Shown: one piece after another, positions 1-6,717 of the stretch | Layout of the letters: the number at the start of each line of letters is the position of its first letter | How positions within the stretch are numbered: position 1 is the stretch's first letter | Assembly: GCA_036733985.1 (NCBI GenBank) | Contig: DAIMZM010000090.1 | Span: forward strand, 1-9,576 | Length of the DNA: 9,576 nucleotides | Reading direction: 5' to 3' | Source of the DNA: DAIMZM01 sp036733985 | Lineage (GTDB): Bacteria > Bacillota > Dehalobacteriia > UBA4068 | Translations under genes and position numbers: made by a program | The notes under the pieces: model-generated | What the model saw: only the letters and a program-made list of their open reading frames with translations | Databases searched by the model: none | What the model was told of the DNA's origin: nothing

Positions 1-357
1 AAGAAAGTCAACCGCAAAGCGGTCCGTGCTCAAAAGCATTACCGCATTCGCAAAAATATCAACGGTAGCGTCGAGACGCCCCGTTTGGCCGTATACCGCA
101 GCAATAAGCATATTTATGCTCAGCTGATCGACGATGTGACCGGTACGACCCTGGCCTGCGCCTCCAGCATGGACGCGGCGCTGAAGGGCGAGTCCAGCGG
201 AAACAAGGAAGCGGCGAAGAAAGTTGGCTTGCTGTTGGCTGAACGCGCTAAGGAAGCCCATATTGAGGCCGCGGTTTTTGACAGAGGCGGATTGCTGTAT
301 CATGGCAGAGTAGCGGCTCTCGCTGAAGGCGCCAGAGAAGGCGGCCTGAACTTTTAG
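1..357 (+). CDS. rplR: 50S ribosomal protein L18 (5' end cut off)
   Basis: L18 binds 5S rRNA and helps anchor it in the central protuberance of the large ribosomal subunit. The reading frame is open from base 1 and gives 118 residues to the TAG stop, beginning KKVNRKAVRAQKHYRIRKN. Bacterial L18 is about 120 residues, so only the initiator and perhaps one to three residues lie upstream. A TTG at 85 is internal and not the start, because the basic N-terminal 28 residues before it are the typical L18 RNA-binding tail. The RLAVYRSNKHIYAQ segment and the C-terminal FDRGGLLYHGRVAALAEGAREGGL segment are diagnostic. It is the first gene of the visible cluster and lies 17 nt before rpsE. Confidence 0.97.
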   Translation, partial: KKVNRKAVRAQKHYRIRKNINGSVETPRLAVYRSNKHIYAQLIDDVTGTTLACASSMDAALKGESSGNKEAAKKVGLLLAERAKEAHIEAAVFDRGGLLYHGRVAALAEGAREGGLNF

Positions 358-374
358 GCTAAGGAGGTTAAACA

Positions 375-917
375 ATGGCAAGACCCGAAGGTAGAGACAA
401 TAGGGATAGACGGGACCGGCGTGATCAGCCTGCCGAGCCGCCTGAATTTCAAGAACGTGTAGTATTTATTAACCGCGTGGCCAAGGTCGTCAAAGGCGGC
501 CGCCGCTTCAGTTTTGCCGCCCTGGTTGTGGTAGGCGATGGGAAAGGCCGGGTAGGTGCTGGCATGGGTAAAGCCAGCGAGGTTCCGGAAGCCATCCGCA
601 AAGGTGTGGAAGATGCTAAGAAGAACCTGATTACGGTGCCGCTGCTTCATCATACGATTCCCCACGAGGTGGTGGGACGTTTTGGTGCCGGCGCGGTGCT
701 GTTGAAGCCTGCTGCCGACGGTACCGGCGTTATCGCTGGCGGGCCGGTGCGTGCGGTGTGCGAGTTGGCAGGTATGCATAATATCCTTACCAAGTCTCTG
801 GGTTCCAATACCGCCGTCAATATGGTGAACGCTACCATGGCCGGCCTGAAGTCCCTAAAAACTGTGGACGAAGTGGCCCGGCTCCGTGGCAAAACGCCCC
901 AAGAAATTTTAGGTTAA
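375..917 (+). CDS. rpsE: 30S ribosomal protein S5
   Basis: S5 is a small-subunit protein that helps form the mRNA entry channel and contributes to decoding accuracy. The 180-residue product has a charged N-terminal tail with RD repeats (residues about 7-17), then the double-stranded RNA-binding N domain (about 25-90, with VVKGGRRFSFAALVVVGD), then the C-terminal S5 domain (IPHEVVGRFGAGAVLLKPA and GTGVIAGGPVRAV). The loop VAKVVKGGRR, where spectinomycin-resistance changes map in other bacteria, looks intact. The start is supported by AAGGAGG a few bases upstream. Length is slightly above the family norm because of the N-terminal tail. It lies 13 nt before rpmD. Confidence 0.98.
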   Translation: MARPEGRDNRDRRDRRDQPAEPPEFQERVVFINRVAKVVKGGRRFSFAALVVVGDGKGRVGAGMGKASEVPEAIRKGVEDAKKNLITVPLLHHTIPHEVVGRFGAGAVLLKPAADGTGVIAGGPVRAVCELAGMHNILTKSLGSNTAVNMVNATMAGLKSLKTVDEVARLRGKTPQEILG

Positions 918-930
918 GGAGGGGCACATC

Positions 931-1128
931 ATGGCTAAAATTAAAATCACGCTTACTAAGAGCCCCATCGGTTATAACAAGAAACAAAGAGCCATAGCGG
1001 AATCGCTGGGCTTAGGCAAACTGCAGTCCTCCGCCATCCAGGAAGATACTCCCGATATTTTGGGCAAGATCCATGCTATTCAGCATCTTGTCTCTGTGGA
1101 GCCGGTTTCCGAAGGCGCGGACCACTAG
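931..1128 (+). CDS. rpmD: 50S ribosomal protein L30
   Basis: L30 is a small large-subunit protein of the bacterial short type. The product has 65 residues, against about 60 for the family. It shows the usual KITLTKSPIGYNKKQRAIAESLGL opening, followed by the conserved EDTP motif and the HLVSVEPV ending. A strong Shine-Dalgarno sequence (AAGGAGG) precedes the ATG. A few extra residues (SEGADH) follow the normal end. Its place between rpsE and rplO is the standard spc-operon order. Confidence 0.97.
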   Translation: MAKIKITLTKSPIGYNKKQRAIAESLGLGKLQSSAIQEDTPDILGKIHAIQHLVSVEPVSEGADH

Positions 1129-1143
1129 TCTTGGAGGTGCAAA

Positions 1144-1581
1144 ATGAAGCTTAATGAACTTTCTCCAGCTCCCGGCTCCACCCATAAATCCACCCGGGTG
1201 GGCAGAGGCACCGGCTCCGGCAAGGGTAAAACCTCCGGCCGCGGCATGAACGGCCAGAAATCCCGGAGCGGCGGCGGCGTGCGCCCCGGCTTTGAGGGCG
1301 GCCAGATGCCTTTGGCCCGCCGTCTGCCTAAGCGCGGTTTCACCAATATTTGGAAGAAGCAGATTGTGGAAGTGCCTCTCGAGGCCCTGAACGTTTTCAG
1401 CGACGATACCGTTGTTACCGAAGAGCTGCTTTGGGAAAACGGGATCATCAATCATATCAAGGATGGTGTGAAGATTCTCAACAACGGCCAACTGGAGAGG
1501 AAGCTGACTGTTTGCGTCCCCGCCTCCCAGGGCGCCGCTGAACAGATCGTCGCTCGCGGCGGAAAAATTGAGGTGAGGTAA
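1144..1581 (+). CDS. rplO: 50S ribosomal protein L15
   Basis: L15 is a large-subunit protein that contacts 23S rRNA widely and acts late in assembly. The 145-residue product starts MKLNELSPAPGSTHKSTRVGRG. It continues with the glycine-, lysine- and arginine-rich extended tail typical of L15 (residues about 15-55), then the globular domain (LARRLPKRGFTNIWKK onward). The SD is TTGGAGGTG just before the ATG. The TAA stop is directly followed by the secY ATG, and the rplO end (GAGGTGAGG) supplies the secY ribosome binding site, so translational coupling is likely. Confidence 0.98.
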   Translation: MKLNELSPAPGSTHKSTRVGRGTGSGKGKTSGRGMNGQKSRSGGGVRPGFEGGQMPLARRLPKRGFTNIWKKQIVEVPLEALNVFSDDTVVTEELLWENGIINHIKDGVKILNNGQLERKLTVCVPASQGAAEQIVARGGKIEVR

Positions 1582-2838
1582 ATGTTTTCTGCATTGGTAA
1601 GCGCGTGGCGGATCCCGGAACTCAGGAAAAAGCTGATCTATACCCTGATGATGCTGGCCGTATTCCGCCTGGGCTCCCATATCCCGGTTCCGGGCATTGA
1701 TAAAGCGGTGCTGTCTACCATGTTTCAGTCCGATCTGTTCGGCTGGGTGGACATTTTGTCCGGCGGCGCTTTCAAAAACCTGACCATCTTTGCCATGGGC
1801 ATTATCCCCTACATCAACGCCTCGATTATCACGCAGCTTTTGACCATGGTGGTGCCTTATTTCCAGCGTTTGCAGAAGGAGGGCCAGGAAGGGCGGAAAA
1901 AGATGACCCAGATCATCCGCTACGGTTCCGTGGGCCTGGCCTTGGCCCAGGCGCTGGTCATGTCCGTCTATATGCAGTCCGCTTTTGTCAACCCCGGCGC
2001 CTGGAGCATCGTTGTCTGCACCGTTACCCTGACCGCCGGCGCCACCTTCCTGATGTGGCTGGGCGAGCAGATCACGGATAAAGGCATCGGCAACGGCATA
2101 TCCCTGATCATCTTCGCCGGTATCGTCTCCCGGCTGCCGGCCGGCATCCACACCATCTGGCAATATGTGGCCACCGGCGAGAGCAGCGTCTTCGCGGTGC
2201 TCCTCTACGCCATCCTGGCCCTGCTGATGATTGCCGGCGTGGTGGCGGTGCAGGAAGGGCAGCGCCGCATCACGGTGCAGTATTCCAAGCGGGTGATCGG
2301 GCGCAAGGTTTACGGCGGCCAGAGCACCCATATTCCCATGAAAATCAATCAGGCCGGCGTGATCCCCATCATCTTTGCCATGGCCTTGCTTACCTTCCCC
2401 TCGGTATTGGCCAACCTCTTCGCCGCCAACAGCAAATTTGCCGTCTGGATCGCCAGTGTGCTCAATTATCAGCATCCGGTCTATGTGATCTGCTACGCGC
2501 TGCTGATTTTCGTTTTCACCTATATTTACACAGCCGCCACCTTTAATACAGCGGATGTGGCCGACAATATGCGCAAGAACGGCGGTTTCATCCCGGGCCT
2601 GCGTCCGGGGCGTCCCACTGCCGAATATCTGGATAAGGTGCTGTCCCGCCTGACTTTCTGCGGCGCGGCTTTCCTGACCCTGATCGCGCTGATGCCCTCC
2701 ATTTTCATGGCCGCTTCCGGCATGAACCTGTATTTCGGCGGCACCTCGCTCCTGATCGCCGTGGGCGTGGCCCTGGATACGATGAAGCAGATCGAATCCC
2801 ATTTATTGATGCGCCATTATCAGGGCTTTATGAAATAA
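1582..2838 (+). CDS. secY: Protein translocase subunit SecY
   Basis: SecY is the central channel of the SecYEG translocon in the cytoplasmic membrane, exporting preproteins and inserting membrane proteins. The 418-residue product has the family layout of ten hydrophobic segments. The first (about residues 16-36, TLMMLAVFRLGSHIPVPGI) is followed by the plug-like periplasmic region (SGGAFKNLTIFAMGIIPYINASI). Other recognisable parts are the LGEQITDKGIGNGISLIIFAGI segment, the cytoplasmic loop AVQEGQRRITVQYSKRVIGR that contacts SecA and the ribosome, and the later loop VADNMRKNGGFIPGLRPGRPTAEYL. The C-terminal tail is short (MRHYQGFMK). The gene starts immediately after the rplO stop and shows no truncation. 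Confidence 0.98.
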   Translation: MFSALVSAWRIPELRKKLIYTLMMLAVFRLGSHIPVPGIDKAVLSTMFQSDLFGWVDILSGGAFKNLTIFAMGIIPYINASIITQLLTMVVPYFQRLQKEGQEGRKKMTQIIRYGSVGLALAQALVMSVYMQSAFVNPGAWSIVVCTVTLTAGATFLMWLGEQITDKGIGNGISLIIFAGIVSRLPAGIHTIWQYVATGESSVFAVLLYAILALLMIAGVVAVQEGQRRITVQYSKRVIGRKVYGGQSTHIPMKINQAGVIPIIFAMALLTFPSVLANLFAANSKFAVWIASVLNYQHPVYVICYALLIFVFTYIYTAATFNTADVADNMRKNGGFIPGLRPGRPTAEYLDKVLSRLTFCGAAFLTLIALMPSIFMAASGMNLYFGGTSLLIAVGVALDTMKQIESHLLMRHYQGFMK

Positions 2839-2843
2839 AGGAG
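2838..2843 (+). promoter_or_regulatory. Shine-Dalgarno sequence that decides the adk start
   Basis: AAGGAG begins at the last base of the secY stop codon. It lies only 1 nt before an upstream in-frame ATG at 2845 but 7 nt before the ATG at 2851. The second spacing is normal, so 2851 is preferred. Confidence 0.7.
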
Positions 2844-2850
2844 AATGAAA

Positions 2851-3501
2851 ATGCAAATAGTTCTGCTGGGACCTCCCGGAGCCGGTAAAGGCACCCAGGC
2901 GGAGGCATTGGTTAAAAAGCTGCTCATTCCCCATATTTCCACCGGGGATATGTTCCGGGCCGCCATTAACAACCATACCGAGCTGGGCCTGGAGGCTAAA
3001 AGCTATATGGACCGGGGCCAACTGGTGCCTGATGATGTAACTATTGGTATTATCAAAGACCGTATCGCCCAGCCGGATTGCCGGGAAGGCTTTCTTTTGG
3101 ACGGCTTTCCCCGCACCATCGCCCAGGCCGAAGCCTTGGATGAACTCCTGGCCGGCCGGGGCGGCCTGACCGCGGCGCTGAATATCAGCGTGGACCTGAA
3201 CAAACTGATCACCCGGCTGACCGGCCGGCGGATGTGCCGCAGTTGCGGCATGATCTATCACCTCCTGTACAATGCCCCGGAAAAGGAGAATACCTGCGAC
3301 GCCTGTGGCGGGATGCTCTATCAGCGGGATGACGACAAGGAGGAAACCGTTAAAAACCGTCTCGATGTTTACGAAGCCCAGACCGCGCCTCTGATCGCCT
3401 ACTATTCGAAAAAGGGCCTGCTGCACACGGTGGATGGCGATGCGCCCATCAATGCCGTGACGGTGGCCCTGGGCAAGGCTTTGGGCCAGCAGTGGAGCTG
3501 A
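2851..3501 (+). CDS. adk: Adenylate kinase (zinc-LID type)
   Basis: Adenylate kinase catalyses reversible phosphate transfer, ATP + AMP to 2 ADP, in the cytoplasm and sets the adenylate energy balance. From the ATG at 2851 the protein has 216 residues, typical of the long bacterial form. The P-loop GPPGAGKGT is at residues 7-15. The AMP-binding region follows (STGDMFRAA, then DGFPRT at about 83-88). The LID carries C129, C132, C149 and C152 in a C-x2-C-x16-C-x2-C arrangement, which matches the structural zinc site of Gram-positive adenylate kinases, and then QRDDDKEETVKNRL. The alternative ATG at 2845 would add only MK and has poor SD spacing. The gene directly follows secY. Many relatives have map next, but it is absent here. 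Confidence 0.97.
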   Translation: MQIVLLGPPGAGKGTQAEALVKKLLIPHISTGDMFRAAINNHTELGLEAKSYMDRGQLVPDDVTIGIIKDRIAQPDCREGFLLDGFPRTIAQAEALDELLAGRGGLTAALNISVDLNKLITRLTGRRMCRSCGMIYHLLYNAPEKENTCDACGGMLYQRDDDKEETVKNRLDVYEAQTAPLIAYYSKKGLLHTVDGDAPINAVTVALGKALGQQWS

Positions 3502-3555
3502 TCATGATGATCCGGTTTCCCAAAGCGCTGTTTTGGGGGCAAACGCTCTGTTCCC

Positions 3556-3560
3556 GGAGG
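3556..3560 (+). promoter_or_regulatory. Ribosome binding site of the KOW-domain gene
   Basis: GGAGG lies 5 nt before the ATG at 3566. This supports the ATG over the in-frame TTG at 3533 and over the GTG at 3599, neither of which has a comparable SD. Confidence 0.7.
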
Positions 3561-3565
3561 TTTCT

Positions 3566-3916
3566 ATGAAGCACCGGGACGCGCCGGCCGCCTTTCCCGT
3601 GGCCTGGGGCGTTGTCTCTTCCTCTGGAGACAACGGGTCCGGCACTGGGAACCGGTGGCAGCCAGGGCAGCTTGTCCGTTCCACAGCCGGCAGGGACAAG
3701 GGCCGGTACTATCTGGTTCTTGCCATTCATGACCGGGAGGCGCTGCTTGCCGACGGACGCCATCGTCCCGGGGCCTTGCCGAAGGTCAAGAATCTCCGCC
3801 ATTTGCAAACGACGCACCGGGTAGCGGCTGACTTCGATGCGTTTTTAGCCAAGGGCGGGCCGACTGACGAACAGATCAGGGCAGCCATTACGAAAATGCT
3901 GGGAGAAAAGGAATAG
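3566..3916 (+). CDS. KOW-domain RNA-binding protein (L14e/L27e-like)
   Basis: This small protein belongs to the KOW-domain RNA-binding family often annotated as L14e/L6e/L27e-like, which in Bacillota commonly sits just before infA. Its exact role is not established; ribosome association is an inference from its location and fold. The 116-residue product has the KOW core from about W31 (WQPGQLVRSTAGRDKGRYYL), then DREALLADGRHR, the basic PKVKNLRHLQTTHR stretch, and a helical C-terminal part (DEQIRAAITKMLGEKE). Residues 1-30, rich in Gly, Ser and Ala, precede the point where family members usually begin. That extension is encoded over a 9-bp inverted repeat (3610-3635). The start is chosen from its SD. 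It lies 10 nt before infA. Confidence 0.85.
   Translation: MKHRDAPAAFPVAWGVVSSSGDNGSGTGNRWQPGQLVRSTAGRDKGRYYLVLAIHDREALLADGRHRPGALPKVKNLRHLQTTHRVAADFDAFLAKGGPTDEQIRAAITKMLGEKE
3610..3635 (+). repeat. Inverted repeat (hairpin) inside the KOW gene
   Basis: CGTTGTCTC at 3610-3618 and GAGACAACG at 3627-3635 are perfect reverse complements separated by an 8-nt loop (TTCCTCTG). The hairpin falls in codons about 15-24 of the KOW-domain gene, within the non-conserved N-terminal extension. No T-tract follows, so it is not an intrinsic terminator. It may be an RNA structure affecting translation, or chance. Confidence 0.6.
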
Positions 3917-3926
3917 GAGGGCTGAT

Positions 3927-4145
3927 ATGTCCAAACAAGACGCCATAGAAATTGACGGCGTGGTTATTGAACCGCTGCCTAATGCGATGTTTACCGTGGA
4001 GTTGGCCAACGGCCACCGCATTTTGGCCCATATTTCGGGTAAAATACGCACCAACTATATCCGCATCCTGCCCGGCGATAAGGTCACGGTGGAATTGAGC
4101 CCCTATGATCTGAAAAGGGGCCGGATCACTTACAGATACAAATAA
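3927..4145 (+). CDS. infA: Translation initiation factor IF-1
   Basis: IF-1 binds the ribosomal A site during initiation and works with IF-2 and IF-3 to select the start site. The 72-residue product is full length and is one OB-fold (S1-like) domain. It begins MSKQDAIEIDGVVIEPLPN and contains ELANGHRILAHISGKIR, NYIRILPGDKVTVELSPYDL and RGRITYR, all family hallmarks. AGGAGG precedes the ATG. It sits 13 nt before rpmJ, in the standard infA-rpmJ-rpsM-rpsK order. Confidence 0.99.
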   Translation: MSKQDAIEIDGVVIEPLPNAMFTVELANGHRILAHISGKIRTNYIRILPGDKVTVELSPYDLKRGRITYRYK

Positions 4146-4158
4146 AGGAGGTAGCGAC

Positions 4159-4272
4159 ATGAAAGTCAGAGCTTCTGTCAAACCTATTTGTGAGAAATGC
4201 AAAATCATCAAGCGGCGGGGCAAGGTGATGGTCATCTGCCCCAACACCAAGCATAAACAGGTACAAGGATAA
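4159..4272 (+). CDS. rpmJ: 50S ribosomal protein L36 (zinc-ribbon C+ form)
   Basis: L36 is the smallest large-subunit protein. This short gene encodes 37 residues, beginning MKVRASVKPICEKCKIIKRR and ending NTKHKQVQG. Residues C11, C14, C27 and H32 form the C-x2-C-x12-C-x4-H zinc site of the C+ form, as opposed to the zinc-free paralogue that some bacteria use under zinc limitation. AAGGAGG lies a few bases before the ATG, overlapping the end of infA. The stop is TAA at 4270-4272, 21 nt before rpsM. Confidence 0.98.
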   Translation: MKVRASVKPICEKCKIIKRRGKVMVICPNTKHKQVQG

Positions 4273-4293
4273 TAAAACGGAGGTGTTACATTA

Positions 4294-4665
4294 ATGGCTC
4301 GTATTGCTGGCGTGGACCTGCCAAGAGATAAAAGGATCGAGATCGGCCTCACCTATATCTTTGGCGTGGGCCTCAAAACTTCCCAGAAAATCCTGGACAA
4401 AGCCGGCGTTAATCCCAATACCCGGGTCAAGGATCTGACTGAAGAAGAAACGATCCGCATCCGCGAGGTGCTGGCCGCCACTACCCAGGTGGAAGGCGAT
4501 CTGAGAAGAGAAGTCGCCTTGAATATCAAGCGCCTTTCTGAGATCGGCTGTTACCGTGGCATTCGCCATCGCCGGGGCCTGCCTGTCCGGGGTCAGAAAA
4601 CCAAGACAAACGCCCGTACCCGCAAGGGTCCCAAGCATACCGTAAGCGGTAAGAAGAAGAAATAA
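4294..4665 (+). CDS. rpsM: 30S ribosomal protein S13
   Basis: S13 lies in the head of the small subunit and forms bridges to the large subunit near the P-site tRNA. The 123-residue product opens with MARIAGVDLPRDKRIEIGLTYI and has the helix-two-turns-helix region GVGLKTSQKILDKAGV. It then shows LRREVALNIKRLSEIGCYRG, the strongly conserved RHRRGLPVRGQKTKTNARTRKGP motif and a lysine-rich tail. GGAGGTG precedes the ATG. The length is normal. Confidence 0.99.
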   Translation: MARIAGVDLPRDKRIEIGLTYIFGVGLKTSQKILDKAGVNPNTRVKDLTEEETIRIREVLAATTQVEGDLRREVALNIKRLSEIGCYRGIRHRRGLPVRGQKTKTNARTRKGPKHTVSGKKKK

Positions 4666-4684
4666 AGGAAGGGAGGTCATCAGA

Positions 4685-5071
4685 TTGGCTCGCAGACAAA
4701 CTCGTAGAAAGAAAGAAAAGAAGAACGTGGAAGTGGGCGTGGCCCATATCCAGTCCACCTTTAACAATACCGTGATCACCATCACCGATAAATCCGGCAA
4801 CGCGATCTCCTGGTCTTCCGCCGGCGCCCAGGGCTTTAAAGGCTCCCGCAAGAGCACGCCCTTCGCCGCTCAGATTGCCGCCGACCAGGCGGCTAAGGAA
4901 GCCATGGATCAAGGCATGCGTCAGGTGGAATGCCTGGTCAAAGGCCCCGGCTCCGGCCGTGAGGCCGCTATCCGTTCCTTGCAGGCCGCTGGTCTGGAAG
5001 TCAGCATGATCAAAGACGTGACGCCCATTCCGCATAACGGCTGCCGTCCGCCCAAAAGAAGAAGAGTTTAG
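4685..5071 (+). CDS. rpsK: 30S ribosomal protein S11 (TTG start)
   Basis: S11 is a platform protein of the small subunit that lines the mRNA exit region. The 128-residue product starts MARRQTRRKKEKKNVEVGVA. The conserved core includes HIQSTFNNTVITITDKSGNAISWSSAG, GFKGSRKSTPFAAQ and GPGSGREAAIRSLQAAGLEV, and it ends HNGCRPPKRRRV. Initiation is at a TTG (4685-4687), with the SD GGGAGG at 4671-4676, 8 nt upstream. No ATG or GTG fits the family N-terminus. The TAG stop overlaps the GGAGG ribosome binding site of rpsD. Confidence 0.97.
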   Translation: MARRQTRRKKEKKNVEVGVAHIQSTFNNTVITITDKSGNAISWSSAGAQGFKGSRKSTPFAAQIAADQAAKEAMDQGMRQVECLVKGPGSGREAAIRSLQAAGLEVSMIKDVTPIPHNGCRPPKRRRV

Positions 5072-5084
5072 GAGGTATCTATCA

Positions 5085-5711
5085 ATGGCAAGATATACAG
5101 GCGCTGTGTGCCGCCTCTGCCGCCGCGAGGGCATGAAGCTCTATTTGAAGGGCGACCGCTGCTATTCTGATAAATGCGCTTTTGCCACCAAGCAATACGC
5201 CCCGGGCCAGCATGGCACTTCCCGGAAAAAGGTTTCCGAATACGGCCTGCAGCTGCGGGAAAAGCAAAAGGTCAAACGGATTTACGGCATGCAGGAAACT
5301 CAGTTCCGCACCTATTATGATAAGGCTTCCCGCCAGAAGGGCGTCACCGGCCACAATCTGCTGGCCCTGTTGGAGCGCCGCCTGGACAATGTGGTCTATC
5401 GCCTGGGCATGGCCACCTCCCGGGTGGACGCCCGGCAGCTGGTACGCCACGGGCATTATACCGTGAACGGTAAAAAGGTCAATATCCCCAGCTTCCTGGT
5501 GAAGGAAGGCCAGGTGATCGCCATTAAAGAAGGCAGCCGCCGTTCGCCCAAGTTCGAAAGCATTGCCGCAGGCATCGCCCACCGCAACCCCCCCCAGTGG
5601 CTGGAGCTTGATAAAGAAAACCTCGTCGGCAAGGTGATCGGCCAGCCGAGCCGGGAAGATATCGATCTGCCCATCAACGAGCAGTTGATCGTTGAGCTGT
5701 ACTCCAGATAA
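5085..5711 (+). CDS. rpsD: 30S ribosomal protein S4 (zinc-binding C+ form)
   Basis: S4 is a primary 16S rRNA-binding protein that nucleates assembly of the small-subunit body. In several bacteria it also represses its own operon. The 208-residue product has four N-terminal cysteines, C9, C12, C26 and C31, giving a C-x2-C-x13-C-x4-C zinc site. YAPGQHG follows, then the S4 RNA-binding domain (about residues 98-160, RRLDNVVYRLGMATSRVDARQLV through HYTVNGKKVNIPS). It ends EQLIVELYSR. GGAGG precedes the ATG. The 46-nt gap to rpoA is longer than most gaps in the cluster, but I see no clear S4-binding pseudoknot there. Confidence 0.98.
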   Translation: MARYTGAVCRLCRREGMKLYLKGDRCYSDKCAFATKQYAPGQHGTSRKKVSEYGLQLREKQKVKRIYGMQETQFRTYYDKASRQKGVTGHNLLALLERRLDNVVYRLGMATSRVDARQLVRHGHYTVNGKKVNIPSFLVKEGQVIAIKEGSRRSPKFESIAAGIAHRNPPQWLELDKENLVGKVIGQPSREDIDLPINEQLIVELYSR

Positions 5712-5757
5712 GCGCCCCATACCGAACCGTTACCAATGTTTTGTAAGGAGGGGTTAA

Positions 5758-6705
5758 ATGTTTGGTATTGAAAAGCCGAAAATCCAGTGTGTGGAAAGCA
5801 TGCCGGACGGCTCTTACGGCAAATTTGTTGTGGAACCCTTGGAACGGGGTTATGGTATGACCTTGGGCAATGCTTTGCGCCGGGTGCTGCTGTCTTCGCT
5901 GCCGGGAGCCGCGGTGACCGCGGTAAAGATCGACGGCATTCTGCATGAATTTTCTACCGCCCCCGGGGTGGTGGAAGATATTACGGATCTGATCCTGAAC
6001 CTGAAAGGCTTATCCGTTAAAATGAACTGCGACGAGCCCCGCTCCATCTACCTGGACGCCAGGGGGGAAAAGGTGCTCTATGCCAGGGATATCATCACCG
6101 ATCCTGATGTGGAGATCCTCAATCCTGACCATTATCTGGCCACCCTGGATGATAACGGCAGCCTGCGCATGGAGATTTCCGTGGCCAAGGGCCGGGGCTA
6201 TGTGGGCGCGGATAAGAACAAAAAAGAGGATCAGCCCATTGGCATCATCCCCATCGACAGCCTGTTTTCACCGGTGACCAAGGTCAATTTCCGGGTGGAG
6301 GACACCCGGGTGGGCCAGCAAACCGACTATGATAAGCTGACTATTGAAGTGTGGACGGATAAGACCATTGTGCCGGATGAGGCTGTTTCCGCTTCCGCCC
6401 GCATCTTAAGCGATTATCTGAACCTCTTTATCGGCTTGACCGAAAGCGTGCCCCAGGAAGTGGCGCTGGTGGACAAGACCGATGAGAAGAAGGATAAGCT
6501 GCTGGAAATGACCATTGAAGAATTGGATCTCTCGGTGCGTTCCTACAACTGCCTGAAGCGCGCCGGGATTCATACCGCTCAAGAGCTGGCCAGCCGCACT
6601 GAGGACGAAATGATGAAAGTCCGCAACCTGGGGCGCAAATCCCTGGAAGAAGTGGTGGCCAAGCTGGAAGAGCTGGGGCTGTCTTTGAGAAAGAGCGACG
6701 AATAG
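5758..6705 (+). CDS. rpoA: DNA-directed RNA polymerase subunit alpha
   Basis: Alpha dimerises to scaffold assembly of RNA polymerase, and through its C-terminal domain it contacts activators and promoter UP elements. The 315-residue product has the N-terminal assembly domain (residues 1 to about 228), with GYGMTLGNALRRVLLSSLPG and EFSTAPGVVEDITDLILNLK, then a charged linker (DKTDEKKDKLLE). The C-terminal domain runs from about 246 to 310 and contains two helix-hairpin-helix-like elements. R261 and N264 in VRSYNCLKRAG match the E. coli DNA-contacting R265 and N268. AAGGAGG lies upstream of the ATG. The length is normal, and rplQ follows after 12 nt. Confidence 0.99.
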   Translation: MFGIEKPKIQCVESMPDGSYGKFVVEPLERGYGMTLGNALRRVLLSSLPGAAVTAVKIDGILHEFSTAPGVVEDITDLILNLKGLSVKMNCDEPRSIYLDARGEKVLYARDIITDPDVEILNPDHYLATLDDNGSLRMEISVAKGRGYVGADKNKKEDQPIGIIPIDSLFSPVTKVNFRVEDTRVGQQTDYDKLTIEVWTDKTIVPDEAVSASARILSDYLNLFIGLTESVPQEVALVDKTDEKKDKLLEMTIEELDLSVRSYNCLKRAGIHTAQELASRTEDEMMKVRNLGRKSLEEVVAKLEELGLSLRKSDE

Positions 6706-6717
6706 GAGGAAAAGAAC

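Noticed and set aside
354..779. A 141-codon minus-strand frame opposite rpsE
   Set aside because: It is a shadow of a conserved ribosomal protein gene, with no ribosome binding site or family resemblance.
1012..2802. A 596-codon open frame on the minus strand opposite rplO and secY
   Set aside because: It is antisense to two certain genes, its composition (His, Gly, Gln, Asp rich) is typical of a mirror frame in GC-rich DNA, and it matches no family I recognise.
2845..2850. Upstream ATG as the adk start
   Set aside because: It lies only 1 nt after the SD and adds just MK. The ATG at 2851 has normal spacing and gives the family-typical N-terminus.
3533..3565. TTG start extending the KOW protein by 11 residues
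   Set aside because: No SD precedes it, whereas the ATG at 3566 has GGAGG at good spacing.
3611..3634. Hairpin in the KOW gene as an intrinsic terminator for adk
   Set aside because: No T-run follows, and the following sequence is coding and GC-rich.
5712..5757. rpsD-rpoA gap as an S4 autoregulatory site or internal promoter
   Set aside because: It is 46 nt long with only a 4-bp AACC/GGTT pairing and no matched promoter elements. Nothing beyond the rpoA SD is supported.
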